Origin: Candidatus Accumulibacter necessarius
GTDB lineage: Bacteria; Pseudomonadota; Gammaproteobacteria; Burkholderiales; Rhodocyclaceae
Length of the DNA: 32,909 nt
Assembly: GCA_017302435.1 (NCBI GenBank)
Contig: JAFLDL010000050.1
Location: forward strand, 1-32,909
Reading direction: 5' to 3'
The translations under genes were made by a program, and so were the position numbers. The notes beneath the pieces are model-generated. The model saw only the letters and a list, made by a program, of their open reading frames with translations. It searched no databases and was not told where the DNA came from. Shown in pieces: positions 10,045-17,108 of this stretch (position 1 is its first letter; the number at the start of each line of letters is the position of its first letter).

Positions 10045-11343
10045 TCACTCTCCGCACGGGCCGAGTCGCAATTCGATGGCGAAGCCTCCGCTCACGTCGG
10101 GAATAAGCAATACGCCACCGTGCGCACGTGCTACCAGATCGGCGAGCACCAGGCCGAGTCCGGTGCTGCCCTCGTAGGCATGGGCGGCGATGGCGCTTTG
10201 CAGCTCCCTTCGCCGCTCGGGGCTGACGCCTGGACCATTGTCGTCCAATCGTACTGTGGTCGCGGTGGGCGTCGACACCTGCACACGGGTGGCGCCGTTG
10301 CGCAGCGAGTTGTCGAAGAGGTTGAGCAGTGCCGCGGCCAACAGGTCGGCGTCGGCGCTGACGGCCTGTGGCGCTTGCACATCAATCGTCAGGGCGTCCA
10401 ACGGCAAGCGGGAGATCAGGGCGGTGAGGTCAAGCGGCTGGCGCTGCAGCTCGGCGCCGCTGCGAAACAGCGTCAGCAGTGCCGCCACGACGCGCTGCAG
10501 GCGGCCAGCGGCGGTACGAACGCGCTGCAGGCGCGGCTGCAATTCAGGCGGGCATTCGCGCAGGGCTACCGCGAGCTGCGCATCGATGCCCGCCAGCGGC
10601 GTACGCAGCGCGTGTGCCGCATGCGACGTGAAGGCACGCTCCTGGGCCAGACGGCGGGCAAGACGTTCGGCGAGTGCGTCGATGGCGGCATGTACCGGCT
10701 GCAGCTCCTGGCGCTCGGCCTTACCCAGCGTCGCGCCGGTGCTTGCCGGGTCGTGCGCGCACAGGTGCTGCGCGAGACGCTGCAGGGGCAACAGCTCGTG
10801 GCGGACGCGGGCGCGCAGCCAAAGGTGGGCGATCAGGGCGATGGCCAGCGTCGCCAGGGCCGCGCCGAAAGCCACTTCAAGCTGTGCTTCGTGGCGCTCT
10901 TCGTGACTCTGCGCAACGTAGAGCCACTGGCTACCATCGGCCAGGGAGATGCCGAAAACGCGCCAACCGGATGCGTCACCAAAGGCGGGAGAGGGGCTGC
11001 CGCGCAGCGCGCTCGTCGGTGCCGCTGGCGACTTGATCAATACCTGCGCCTTGCCGCTCGCTGGATAGCGTACCACTTGCCAGGCGAAACGGCCGCTCGG
11101 CAAGGATGAAGCTTGTTCGCTGCCCGCGTCATGGCCAGCCGGAGGAGATTCCGCCTGGGCCTGGATCGAAAGTGGCCCGCTCAGTACCTCCGCCGCCGCT
11201 TCCAGGGTATCGTCGAGCAGTTCGTCTACCTCGTTCTGCACGGCGAGCCAGACCGCCATCGACACCGCCACACTCCACAGTAGCGACCAGCCGACCAGCG
11301 CATGTGCCAGCCGCGTCCGGATCGACGGCAAGTCCTTGTTCAT
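10045..11343 (-). CDS. Sensor histidine kinase of the QseC/PmrB type
   Basis: A 432-residue inner-membrane kinase. Helix 1 at about residues 14-36 and helix 2 at about 157-178 bracket a periplasmic sensor domain of roughly 120 residues. A HAMP-like linker is followed by the dimerisation box with the phospho-accepting His244 in SHAAHALRTPLAGID, then an ATPase domain with LNLFDNSLRNGA, RLDDNGPGVS and STGLGLVLADLVARAHGG. The residue after the His is Ala where most HisKA kinases have Glu; I have the impression that this variant recurs in QseC-like kinases. It is coupled to the upstream response regulator by an ATGA overlap. Given the adjacent eptA, a PmrB-like envelope-stress role is likely but not proven. 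Confidence 0.92.
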   Translation of the reverse strand: MNKDLPSIRTRLAHALVGWSLLWSVAVSMAVWLAVQNEVDELLDDTLEAAAEVLSGPLSIQAQAESPPAGHDAGSEQASSLPSGRFAWQVVRYPASGKAQVLIKSPAAPTSALRGSPSPAFGDASGWRVFGISLADGSQWLYVAQSHEERHEAQLEVAFGAALATLAIALIAHLWLRARVRHELLPLQRLAQHLCAHDPASTGATLGKAERQELQPVHAAIDALAERLARRLAQERAFTSHAAHALRTPLAGIDAQLAVALRECPPELQPRLQRVRTAAGRLQRVVAALLTLFRSGAELQRQPLDLTALISRLPLDALTIDVQAPQAVSADADLLAAALLNLFDNSLRNGATRVQVSTPTATTVRLDDNGPGVSPERRRELQSAIAAHAYEGSTGLGLVLADLVARAHGGVLLIPDVSGGFAIELRLGPCGE

Positions 11344-11999
11344 GCCTGAGCACCGATTCGGTAGCCGAGCCCGCGTATCGTTTCCACGATCTCACGGCCG
11401 AGCTTGCGCCGCAGGCCTGCGACATGGACCTCGAGGGCGTTGCTTGCCCATTCGGCGTCGAAGCCGAGGATCAGTCGTTCGAGGTCGGGCTTGGTGACAA
11501 TGCGGCCGGCGCGTAGCAGCAGTGCCTCGAGTATCGCCCACTCCCGCGCCGTTAACTCGACGCGCTGCCCCGCTAGATGAGCGCTGCGTGCGGCCAGGTC
11601 AATCTCGACCTGGCCGACGCGCCGCCGGGAGCTGGCGTTGCCCGCGCTGCGCCGGCATACGGCGCGCAGACGGGCGGTCAACTCCTCTGGCGCAAAAGGC
11701 TTGACCAGGTAGTCATCGGCCCCACTGTCCAGGCCGCAGATGCGGTCGGTGAGCAGGTCGCGCGCCGTGAGCATCAGCGCCGGTGTGGCGTCACCCCTGC
11801 TGCGCCGGCCGCGCAGCCAGTCGAGGCCGGAGCCGTCGGGCAATTGCCAGTCGACGAGCAGCGCGTCATACGGCTCGCCGCGGTGGGCGGCAACCTCTCG
11901 CAGGCTGCGGCACCAGTCCACGCGGTGCTCGTCGGCGCTCAGATAGTCACGCAGTCCCTCTCCGAGGATCTCGTCGTCTTCGATCAGCAGGAGTCGCAT
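11340..11999 (-). CDS. OmpR-family response regulator (PmrA/QseB type)
   Basis: A 219-residue regulator. The receiver domain (1 to about 115) has the acidic pair in LLIEDDE, the phospho-acceptor Asp50 in LLVDWQLPDG, a Thr in MLTARD and Lys in YLVKPF. The winged-helix DNA-binding domain (about 125-217) has VELTAREWAILEALL, SNALEVHVAGLRRKLG and IRGLGYRIG. It is the first gene of the two-gene operon with the sensor kinase and is divergent from eptA, 149 bp away. Regulation of eptA is therefore a natural inference, as in PmrAB systems of other bacteria. Confidence 0.94.
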   Translation of the reverse strand: MRLLLIEDDEILGEGLRDYLSADEHRVDWCRSLREVAAHRGEPYDALLVDWQLPDGSGLDWLRGRRSRGDATPALMLTARDLLTDRICGLDSGADDYLVKPFAPEELTARLRAVCRRSAGNASSRRRVGQVEIDLAARSAHLAGQRVELTAREWAILEALLLRAGRIVTKPDLERLILGFDAEWASNALEVHVAGLRRKLGREIVETIRGLGYRIGAQA

Positions 12000-12037
12000 G
12001 GGTCGGCTGACAGGTCCTTGACAGTGAAAGGCTGCCG

Positions 12038-12043
12038 ATTGTA
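12038..12043 (-). promoter_or_regulatory. Weak candidate -10 element for the two-component operon
   Basis: On the minus strand the box reads TACAAT (five of six consensus bases), 38 nt upstream of the regulator ATG. No matching -35 hexamer is evident. The same intergenic region holds a perfect TTGACA at 12018-12023 on the plus strand without a good partner. Confidence 0.25.
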
Positions 12044-12148
12044 CCGAAGATTGAGTATCTCGGATGCCAGGCTTCGCTGCCCGGTCAGCGCCTTGAGCAT
12101 CCAGGCTGCTTAAGGCCGGCTTCAGGCTGTCGGTACAGAATCGCCTGC

Positions 12149-13846
12149 ATGATCAGGCCATCCTCCGTTTCCTCATTGCTGCTGGGCGGCGATGCATGCA
12201 CTGGCCGCGAGCGCTTCACTGTGCCCGCGACCGTCGAGCAGCTGTTGTTGGTGGCGAGCGTCTTCTGGGCGCTGACGGCCAACCGGGCATTTTTTGGTAC
12301 GGCGCTCAGGGATCGCGCCCTGTCCGACGTTCAGACGTGGAGTTTCGTACTGGCCCTGGGCGTCCTCTTGGTGGCAGTGCATTTCTTCCTGCTGGCGCTG
12401 GTTGCCAACCGCTGGACGGTCAAGCCGCTGCTGACGGTGCTGATCGTGACCACTGCCCTTGCCTCGCATTTCATGCAAGCCTACGGTGTCTACCTGGACC
12501 CGTCGATGCTGCGCAATGTCATCCGGACCGACGTGGCAGAGGCGCGCGAGTTGTTCTCCTGGGGCCTGCTGCCGCAACTGCTGGTTTACGCGGTGTTGCC
12601 GTTGATGCTGTTGTGGCGGGTGGAGATCGTCCGCCGGCCGCGGCTGCGGGCAATGGGGATTCGCCTGGGGCTGCTGCTGTTGGCCGCTGTGGTGGCGGGG
12701 GCGGCGCTGATGGTGGTCTTCAAGCCGTTTTCGTCGCTGATGCGCAACCACAAGGAAGTGCGCTACCTGATCACGCCGGCCAACTACCTGTGGTCGCTGG
12801 CCAGTGTGACGGCGGCTGATGCCCGGGGTGCGGCCGCGCCGCGCCGGGCGATCGGGCTGGACGCCGCACCTGGGCCGGGCTGGGCCATGCGTCGCAAGCC
12901 GACGGTCGTCGTCCTGGTGGTCGGCGAGACGGCCCGTGCGGCCAACTGGGGACTGAACGGCTACGCGCGGCAGACGACGCCCGAACTAGCCCGGCTGCCC
13001 GTGATCAATTTTGCCAAGGTTACAAGCTGCGGCACCAACACCGAGGTGTCGGTTCCGTGCATGTTTGCGCCCGTCGGGCGGCGCGATTACAACGAGGCGC
13101 GAATCAGTGGTAGCGAGTCCCTGCTGCATGTCCTGGCGCGTGCCGGCGTGGGCGTGCATTGGCGCGACAACCAATCGGGCTGCAAGGGGGTTTGTGAGGG
13201 TCTGGCCAACGAGTCGGTTGCGTCACTCAACGCGCCGGGGCTCTGCGTCGGGGGGCACTGCTTCGACGCCGGGCTCCTGCACGGCCTTGACGAGCGACTG
13301 GCCGGCGCCAGCGGCAGCCAGTTGCTGGTGCTTCACCAACTCGGCAACCACGGCCCGTCGTACTATCGCCGCTATCCGCAAGCCTTCGCGCGCTTCCAGC
13401 CGGCGTGTGAAGACGACGACCTGAACCGCTGCTCCCGTGAACAGATTGTCAACGCATTCGACAATGCGCTGCTGTATACCGACCATGTTCTGGCCACTCT
13501 GATTGCCAAGCTGCAGGCGCAGGCCGACAAGGTGGACTCGGCAGTCGTCTATGTTTCCGACCACGGCGAGTCACTGGGCGAGAACAACCTGTTCCTGCAC
13601 GGCATGCCGTATGCGATTGCCCCGGCGGAACAGACGAGCGTACCGATGCTGATGTGGTTCTCGGAGGGCTTTCGTCAGACCGGAGCGATCGATGTTGACT
13701 GTCTGCAGCGCCGCGCCGCCAAGCCGGCGAGCCACGACCACCTGTTCCACACGCTGCTTGCCTTGCTCGATGTGCGCACGACCCTGTACGAGCACGATTG
13801 GGACCTGCTGAGCAGTTGCCGTGGTGGTGCGGTGGCGGCGCTGTGA
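12149..13846 (+). CDS. eptA: Lipid A phosphoethanolamine transferase (EptA family)
   Basis: A 565-residue inner-membrane enzyme with about five N-terminal helices (residues 28-195) and a periplasmic sulfatase-fold domain. The catalytic site is visible: a metal ligand in VLVVGETARAANWGLNGY (about 255-272), the nucleophilic Thr motif SCGTNTEVSVPCMF (about 293-306), and the metal-binding SDHGESLGENNLFLHG near 470. Paired cysteines in the soluble domain fit its disulfides. EptA moves phosphoethanolamine from phosphatidylethanolamine to lipid A phosphate, which lowers surface charge and cationic-peptide binding. The first 20 residues are atypical, so a start further in (for example the GTG near 12221) is possible. 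It is translationally coupled to the PAP2 gene and faces a two-component pair. Confidence 0.95.
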   Translation: MIRPSSVSSLLLGGDACTGRERFTVPATVEQLLLVASVFWALTANRAFFGTALRDRALSDVQTWSFVLALGVLLVAVHFFLLALVANRWTVKPLLTVLIVTTALASHFMQAYGVYLDPSMLRNVIRTDVAEARELFSWGLLPQLLVYAVLPLMLLWRVEIVRRPRLRAMGIRLGLLLLAAVVAGAALMVVFKPFSSLMRNHKEVRYLITPANYLWSLASVTAADARGAAAPRRAIGLDAAPGPGWAMRRKPTVVVLVVGETARAANWGLNGYARQTTPELARLPVINFAKVTSCGTNTEVSVPCMFAPVGRRDYNEARISGSESLLHVLARAGVGVHWRDNQSGCKGVCEGLANESVASLNAPGLCVGGHCFDAGLLHGLDERLAGASGSQLLVLHQLGNHGPSYYRRYPQAFARFQPACEDDDLNRCSREQIVNAFDNALLYTDHVLATLIAKLQAQADKVDSAVVYVSDHGESLGENNLFLHGMPYAIAPAEQTSVPMLMWFSEGFRQTGAIDVDCLQRRAAKPASHDHLFHTLLALLDVRTTLYEHDWDLLSSCRGGAVAAL

Positions 13847-14556
13847 GGCGACACGCTGCCGGCCGCTCTGATCTGCTGGTGACATCTCTTGCGTTGGCTT
13901 GCTTGCTGGCGTGGGACGCCAGCGGCTGGGATCTGGCTCTCACCCACTGGTACGGTACGGCGGCTGGCTTCGGATGGCGGGATGCGTGGCTCACCCGCAG
14001 CCTGCTGCACGATGGCGGTCGCCTGTTCGCCTGGGGCGCGCTGGGTCTGCTGGTCGTGGACGCGTGCCATCCGCTATTGCCTGGCCCGAAGCGCATCGAG
14101 CGCTGGCACTGGATCGGGGTGATGCTGGCCGGCGTCCTGCTGGTTCCCTCGATCAAGCGGGTTACAACGACGAGTTGCCCCTGGGATCTCGCCGAGTTTG
14201 GCGGCGTCGCCAGCTACGTTTCGCACTGGCAAATCGGGGTATCGGATGGCGGGCCGGGGCATTGCTTTCCGTCGGGCCACGCCGTCGCTGCATTTTCGTT
14301 CTTTGGCATCTACTTCCTGTGGCGGGAGCATCGGCCCCGACTGGCCGGCTGCTTCCTCGCCATCGTGTTGCTTGCGGGTAGCCTCTTCGGCTGGGCGCAG
14401 TTGGCCCGCGGGGCCCACTACTTTAGCCATACGCTTTGGTCAGCATGGCTATGCTGGACATTGTGCGTGCTCGGAGCGCGGGCAAGCGTCCCAGGATTCC
14501 GTCGGCTTCATGTCAGCCCAGCACCTCCCGGAGACCTCGTGCTGCGCGACTCCTGA
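13843..14556 (+). CDS. PAP2 family membrane phosphatase (LpxT/LpxE/PgpB-like)
   Basis: A 237-residue polytopic membrane protein. The acid-phosphatase signature is present: a degenerate first motif beginning KRVTTTSCPWDL, the second motif GHCFPSGHAVAAF, and the third motif RGAHYFSHTLWSAW with its catalytic His. I chose the GTG at 13843 because it overlaps the eptA stop as GTGA; an ATG at 13798 in the same frame would overlap eptA by 49 nt. PAP2 members next to eptA often act on lipid A or undecaprenyl phosphates, so a lipid A 1-phosphate or carrier-lipid substrate is likely. The sequence alone does not decide between them. Confidence 0.88.
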   Translation: MRRHAAGRSDLLVTSLALACLLAWDASGWDLALTHWYGTAAGFGWRDAWLTRSLLHDGGRLFAWGALGLLVVDACHPLLPGPKRIERWHWIGVMLAGVLLVPSIKRVTTTSCPWDLAEFGGVASYVSHWQIGVSDGGPGHCFPSGHAVAAFSFFGIYFLWREHRPRLAGCFLAIVLLAGSLFGWAQLARGAHYFSHTLWSAWLCWTLCVLGARASVPGFRRLHVSPAPPGDLVLRDS

Positions 14557-14590
14557 GGCCGCATCCTCGCTTGCGCCTGTCGACTCCAGC

Positions 14591-14618
14591 GCCGTCAGCC
14601 GTAAGCCGTAAGCCGTCA
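14591..14618. repeat. Four-copy 7-bp tandem repeat at the patatin gene 3' end
   Basis: Four consecutive heptamers read GCCGTCA, GCCGTAA, GCCGTAA, GCCGTCA. The last three bases are the reverse complement of the stop codon of the minus-strand patatin-like gene. The rest lies in the short convergent gap after the PAP2 gene. Confidence 0.8.
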
Positions 14619-15593
14619 GGAACTCTGGAACATCGCCGCAGCTTCCTGTTGGCCAAGCTCGAAGTAACGCTTCTGGTTGCTGCTGTCCTTGAGTGAAATC
14701 GTCATACTCTCGAGATCTTTTGGTCGCAGCACGTGCAGCGGCTTGGCGTAATAGCGCTTGCCGCCAACCTCGGCGCTCTTTTTGCCCATCGTCTTGAGCA
14801 TTTCGTTGATCAGGGTCGCTTGCGCGAAGATGCGGGTGTTGGGCAGCGTGAGTTGCATGTCACTGACGAGAAGGTGCGTATCTATGCTGTTGAACGGCAG
14901 GATGAACGACTTGGCGTGGTAGAGCTTGTCAAGTTCGCGGTGATAGTCGTAGTCGGTGAAGTCGACGGCGATGATCTCGTCCACCTCGTCATCTTCGAAC
15001 AGGGTGCGCAGCGGCGTGTTGTCGAGATAGCCGCCCTCGATGTAATAGTCGCCATCGATGGTGATCGCCTTGAAATACGGGATGGTGGTGATGCCGGCAA
15101 GGAAGGCATTCATGAATGCGTCGAGACTGGCATCGTCGATGCCGCCCAGAATCTCGTTCACGTTGAAGAAACGCCCCTGTCGCTGGCTCAGGTTGGTGGC
15201 ACGAATATCCCACCGCAAGGTCTTCAGGTGCTGGGCGAGCAACTGGCGCCGCCGTGGATCATCGAGCAGGAGCGACTTGCGGCAGCTGTCCTTGTCAACG
15301 GTGAAGAGATGCGTGCCGGTGGGGAGCAACGGCGGGCGCAAACCGAGAAAGTTGGAGAAGACATGAAAGATGTCGGTGACGTTGAGCCTGAGCGTTCGGC
15401 TCAGGACCGGCGGTAACTCCTCGCTCTGCCAGTCCCAAAGCAGAAAGTCGACGACAATGTTGTTGCCGGAACTGGTCGAGGCGATGTGCACCAAAGGCAC
15501 GTTGTTTCGCTTCAGCCAGACCAGCACGCCTTCGGTATAGAAGCTTCGATAGCCGCCGCCCGAGGCGACGAAACCGTACCTGGTCATGGTCAT
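14616..15593 (-). CDS. Patatin-like phospholipase family protein with variant active site
   Basis: A 325-residue, apparently cytoplasmic protein with no signal peptide. The patatin oxyanion loop is present as VASGGGYRSFYTEGVL (residues 9-24). The nucleophile elbow, normally GxSxG, reads STSSG (residues 39-43): the Ser41 is kept but the leading Gly is Ser. The dyad motif, normally DGG/DGA, reads IEGGYLDNTP with Glu186 where Asp is expected. The downstream IIAVDFTDYD is also patatin-like. Canonical family members hydrolyse acyl esters of lipids; whether this one is active is uncertain. A second in-frame ATG lies two codons in (15587). It stands alone between convergent and divergent neighbours. 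Confidence 0.85.
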   Translation of the reverse strand: MTMTRYGFVASGGGYRSFYTEGVLVWLKRNNVPLVHIASTSSGNNIVVDFLLWDWQSEELPPVLSRTLRLNVTDIFHVFSNFLGLRPPLLPTGTHLFTVDKDSCRKSLLLDDPRRRQLLAQHLKTLRWDIRATNLSQRQGRFFNVNEILGGIDDASLDAFMNAFLAGITTIPYFKAITIDGDYYIEGGYLDNTPLRTLFEDDEVDEIIAVDFTDYDYHRELDKLYHAKSFILPFNSIDTHLLVSDMQLTLPNTRIFAQATLINEMLKTMGKKSAEVGGKRYYAKPLHVLRPKDLESMTISLKDSSNQKRYFELGQQEAAAMFQSS

Positions 15594-15788
15594 TCCCTCT
15601 CGTCTGTCTGCGCTGGTCAGGTGCCGGCAAACGCCAGCAGCGAGCGCAAGTTTGCCACAGTAGGCCAGGCCTGACGAGGCTCACGCAGAGCAGTCGACGC
15701 GTTGTGCGGCGGTGTGCGCGAGCAAGGCCCTGGAGTGATCTCCAGTACGTCTGTTACCTTGGCGGTTTTCTGACAGGAGAGAAAGAAG

Positions 15789-16241
15789 ATGGACGAATCA
15801 TCGGTGCTTGCCGATTTCCGCACGAAGTTTCGGGTAGAGGAGCTGTTGGTCGCGAAAAACACGGCCTGGTCATGGTCGCTCAGACCTGCGCAGGCGACCC
15901 TGGGCTGCGGCATCTTGTCGCTCAACCGACATGTTGCCCGGTTTTCGGAGGTGACGGCTGCAGAAATGGCCCAGTTGGCCGAGCTGCTGCCCGGACTGGA
16001 GATGGCCCTGAGGTCAGCCTTTGGCTACCAGGCCATCAACTACCTGATGCTGATGATGGTCGATCACCATGTGCATTTTCACGTCATCCCCCGTTACGAG
16101 GGCAGTCGCCAATTTGCCGGACTGGAGTGGTTCGACCATGGCTGGCCAGCCTTCCCGGCGATGGCCGAGGAGCAGCACAGCAATCATGAGAGCATTCTGG
16201 CCCAGATCCGGGAGGCGCTCAAGTCGGCCTCTCCCACTTGA
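15789..16241 (+). CDS. HIT family protein (nucleotide hydrolase/transferase)
   Basis: A 150-residue protein with the histidine-triad motif DHHVHFHVIPRY, in which His94, His96 and His98 form HxHxH with the catalytic middle His. The preceding GYQAINYLMLMM strand is equivalent to the usual N-rich strand of the family. HIT proteins hydrolyse phosphoramidate or dinucleoside polyphosphate bonds such as Ap4A or AMP-lysine; the exact substrate is not readable. A good GGAG lies upstream (GACAGGAGAG), somewhat far from the ATG. The gene diverges from the patatin-like gene across 195 bp. Confidence 0.92.
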   Translation: MDESSVLADFRTKFRVEELLVAKNTAWSWSLRPAQATLGCGILSLNRHVARFSEVTAAEMAQLAELLPGLEMALRSAFGYQAINYLMLMMVDHHVHFHVIPRYEGSRQFAGLEWFDHGWPAFPAMAEEQHSNHESILAQIREALKSASPT

Positions 16242-16323
16242 GGCCGTGTCGCAGGGAGGCAGCGAAGTCGGGGGGCTGACTGGCTGGCAGGTGGGTGATG
16301 TCCGTCCGCCGGGGGCCGCCGGG

Positions 16324-16467
16324 CTACTTTTCGTTTCGCCAGTCGTGCAGCGTCTCCTTGCGCGGCATGGGCGGGCTCCTGTCGGCTCCACGATCTCTGA
16401 GCAGGGGAATCGCGCCTGCGAGGACGAAAACGATACAGATGCCAAAAACGATCCAGCCTGTGTTCAT
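16324..16467 (-). CDS. Small single-helix membrane protein (47 residues)
   Basis: On the minus strand an ATG at 16467 opens a 47-codon frame ending in TAG at 16324-16326. A well-placed GGAGA (ACGGAGACCTTCA) lies just upstream. The product has a hydrophobic helix at residues 4-23 (GWIVFGICIVFVLAGAIPLL), then a charged tail with LRDRGADR and a closing LHDWRNEK. This is the pattern of a small bitopic inner-membrane protein with a cytoplasmic tail. It resembles short hypothetical proteins of betaproteobacteria, but I know no function. No partner gene is adjacent: the HIT gene converges from the left and the right side is non-coding. Confidence 0.7.
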   Translation of the reverse strand: MNTGWIVFGICIVFVLAGAIPLLRDRGADRSPPMPRKETLHDWRNEK

Positions 16468-16767
16468 TGAAGGTCTCCGTAGGGGAGTGGTTTACCCGCT
16501 CAACTGCCAGTCTGCACCACGTGCCGAGAGAATCTGCACAAAGTGCTCAGGATGTCTGCGGGCAGCAGTGCGAGTTTGGCGTGGTCGGATTCGGCGATCG
16601 TCAGCGCTAGTCCAAGTACGATCCAGTGTCACCATTCGGGCGAAAACACGTTCTGTTCCTCCGTGTGCCAGCTCGTGACGAAAGCCTGAGGGGCGGGCGG
16701 AGGGTTCGTCAGCCGAAATCGTCGGGGCTGGATTGTCTGCCGATTAGACGCCAGAACGACCCGGTTG

Positions 16768-16811
16768 GCAAGCGACTGTGCCCGAATCCGGCAGCAAGCG
16801 ACCGTGCGCGA
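16768..16811. repeat. Imperfect 18-bp direct repeat, 26-bp period
   Basis: The copies at 16768-16785 and 16794-16811 both follow the pattern GCAAGCGACYGTGCSCGA and differ at only two positions. Their start-to-start distance is 26 bp. Confidence 0.6.
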
Positions 16812-16819
16812 TAGCAGGG

Positions 16820-16843
16820 CGGCAAGGCCCAGCCCCCTTGCCG
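16820..16843. other. Perfect 8-bp hairpin, no T-run
   Basis: CGGCAAGG (16820-16827) pairs exactly with CCTTGCCG (16836-16843) across an 8-nt C-rich loop. Neither strand has a T-run after the stem, so it does not look like an intrinsic terminator. It sits nine bases after the direct repeat pair. Confidence 0.5.
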
Positions 16844-17108
16844 TTCGGCGAGCATCGACCGCCTGGCGCGACGCCTGTTGATTGACAGATTCCGGCGCGA
16901 CAGACAGAATCCGGCGCCAGTGAGCAGGGCTGGCAGCCGCTACGCTGACGGCGGGCGCGAGTGTGGCCGCGGCGCATACGGTACGCCGGCAGAAGCCGGC
17001 GCAGACGCTTCACGTGGTTGTCAAAGAGATGACGCCGTGCAATTGCGGGAAAGTCAGGCCAGGGGACGCGAGTTGGTGGCAGAACAGAGGGCGTTTGCGG
17101 CGGCGACC

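Larger units (their letters stand above)
16468..17108. other. 641-bp stretch without a convincing gene
   Basis: Several frames stay open here but show no family motif, good start or coding character. An in-frame extension of the following gene reaches back to 16878; its extra residues are Arg/Gly/Ala-rich and look like read-through of GC-rich spacer. The stretch holds the repeat pair and hairpin listed separately, and presumably the promoter of the small membrane protein on the minus strand. Confidence 0.5.

Noticed and set aside
9901-11109. 402-codon open frame on the plus strand opposite the sensor kinase gene
   Set aside because: It is antisense to a gene with complete kinase motifs, is rich in Gln/Arg/Gly as expected from GC-rich antisense frames, and shows no family signature.
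12092-12114. CTTGAG and CTTAAG boxes between the regulator and eptA as a PmrA-type site
   Set aside because: The boxes repeat at 17 bp, whereas PmrA-type sites repeat at 11 bp, and one box is imperfect; not enough to call an operator.
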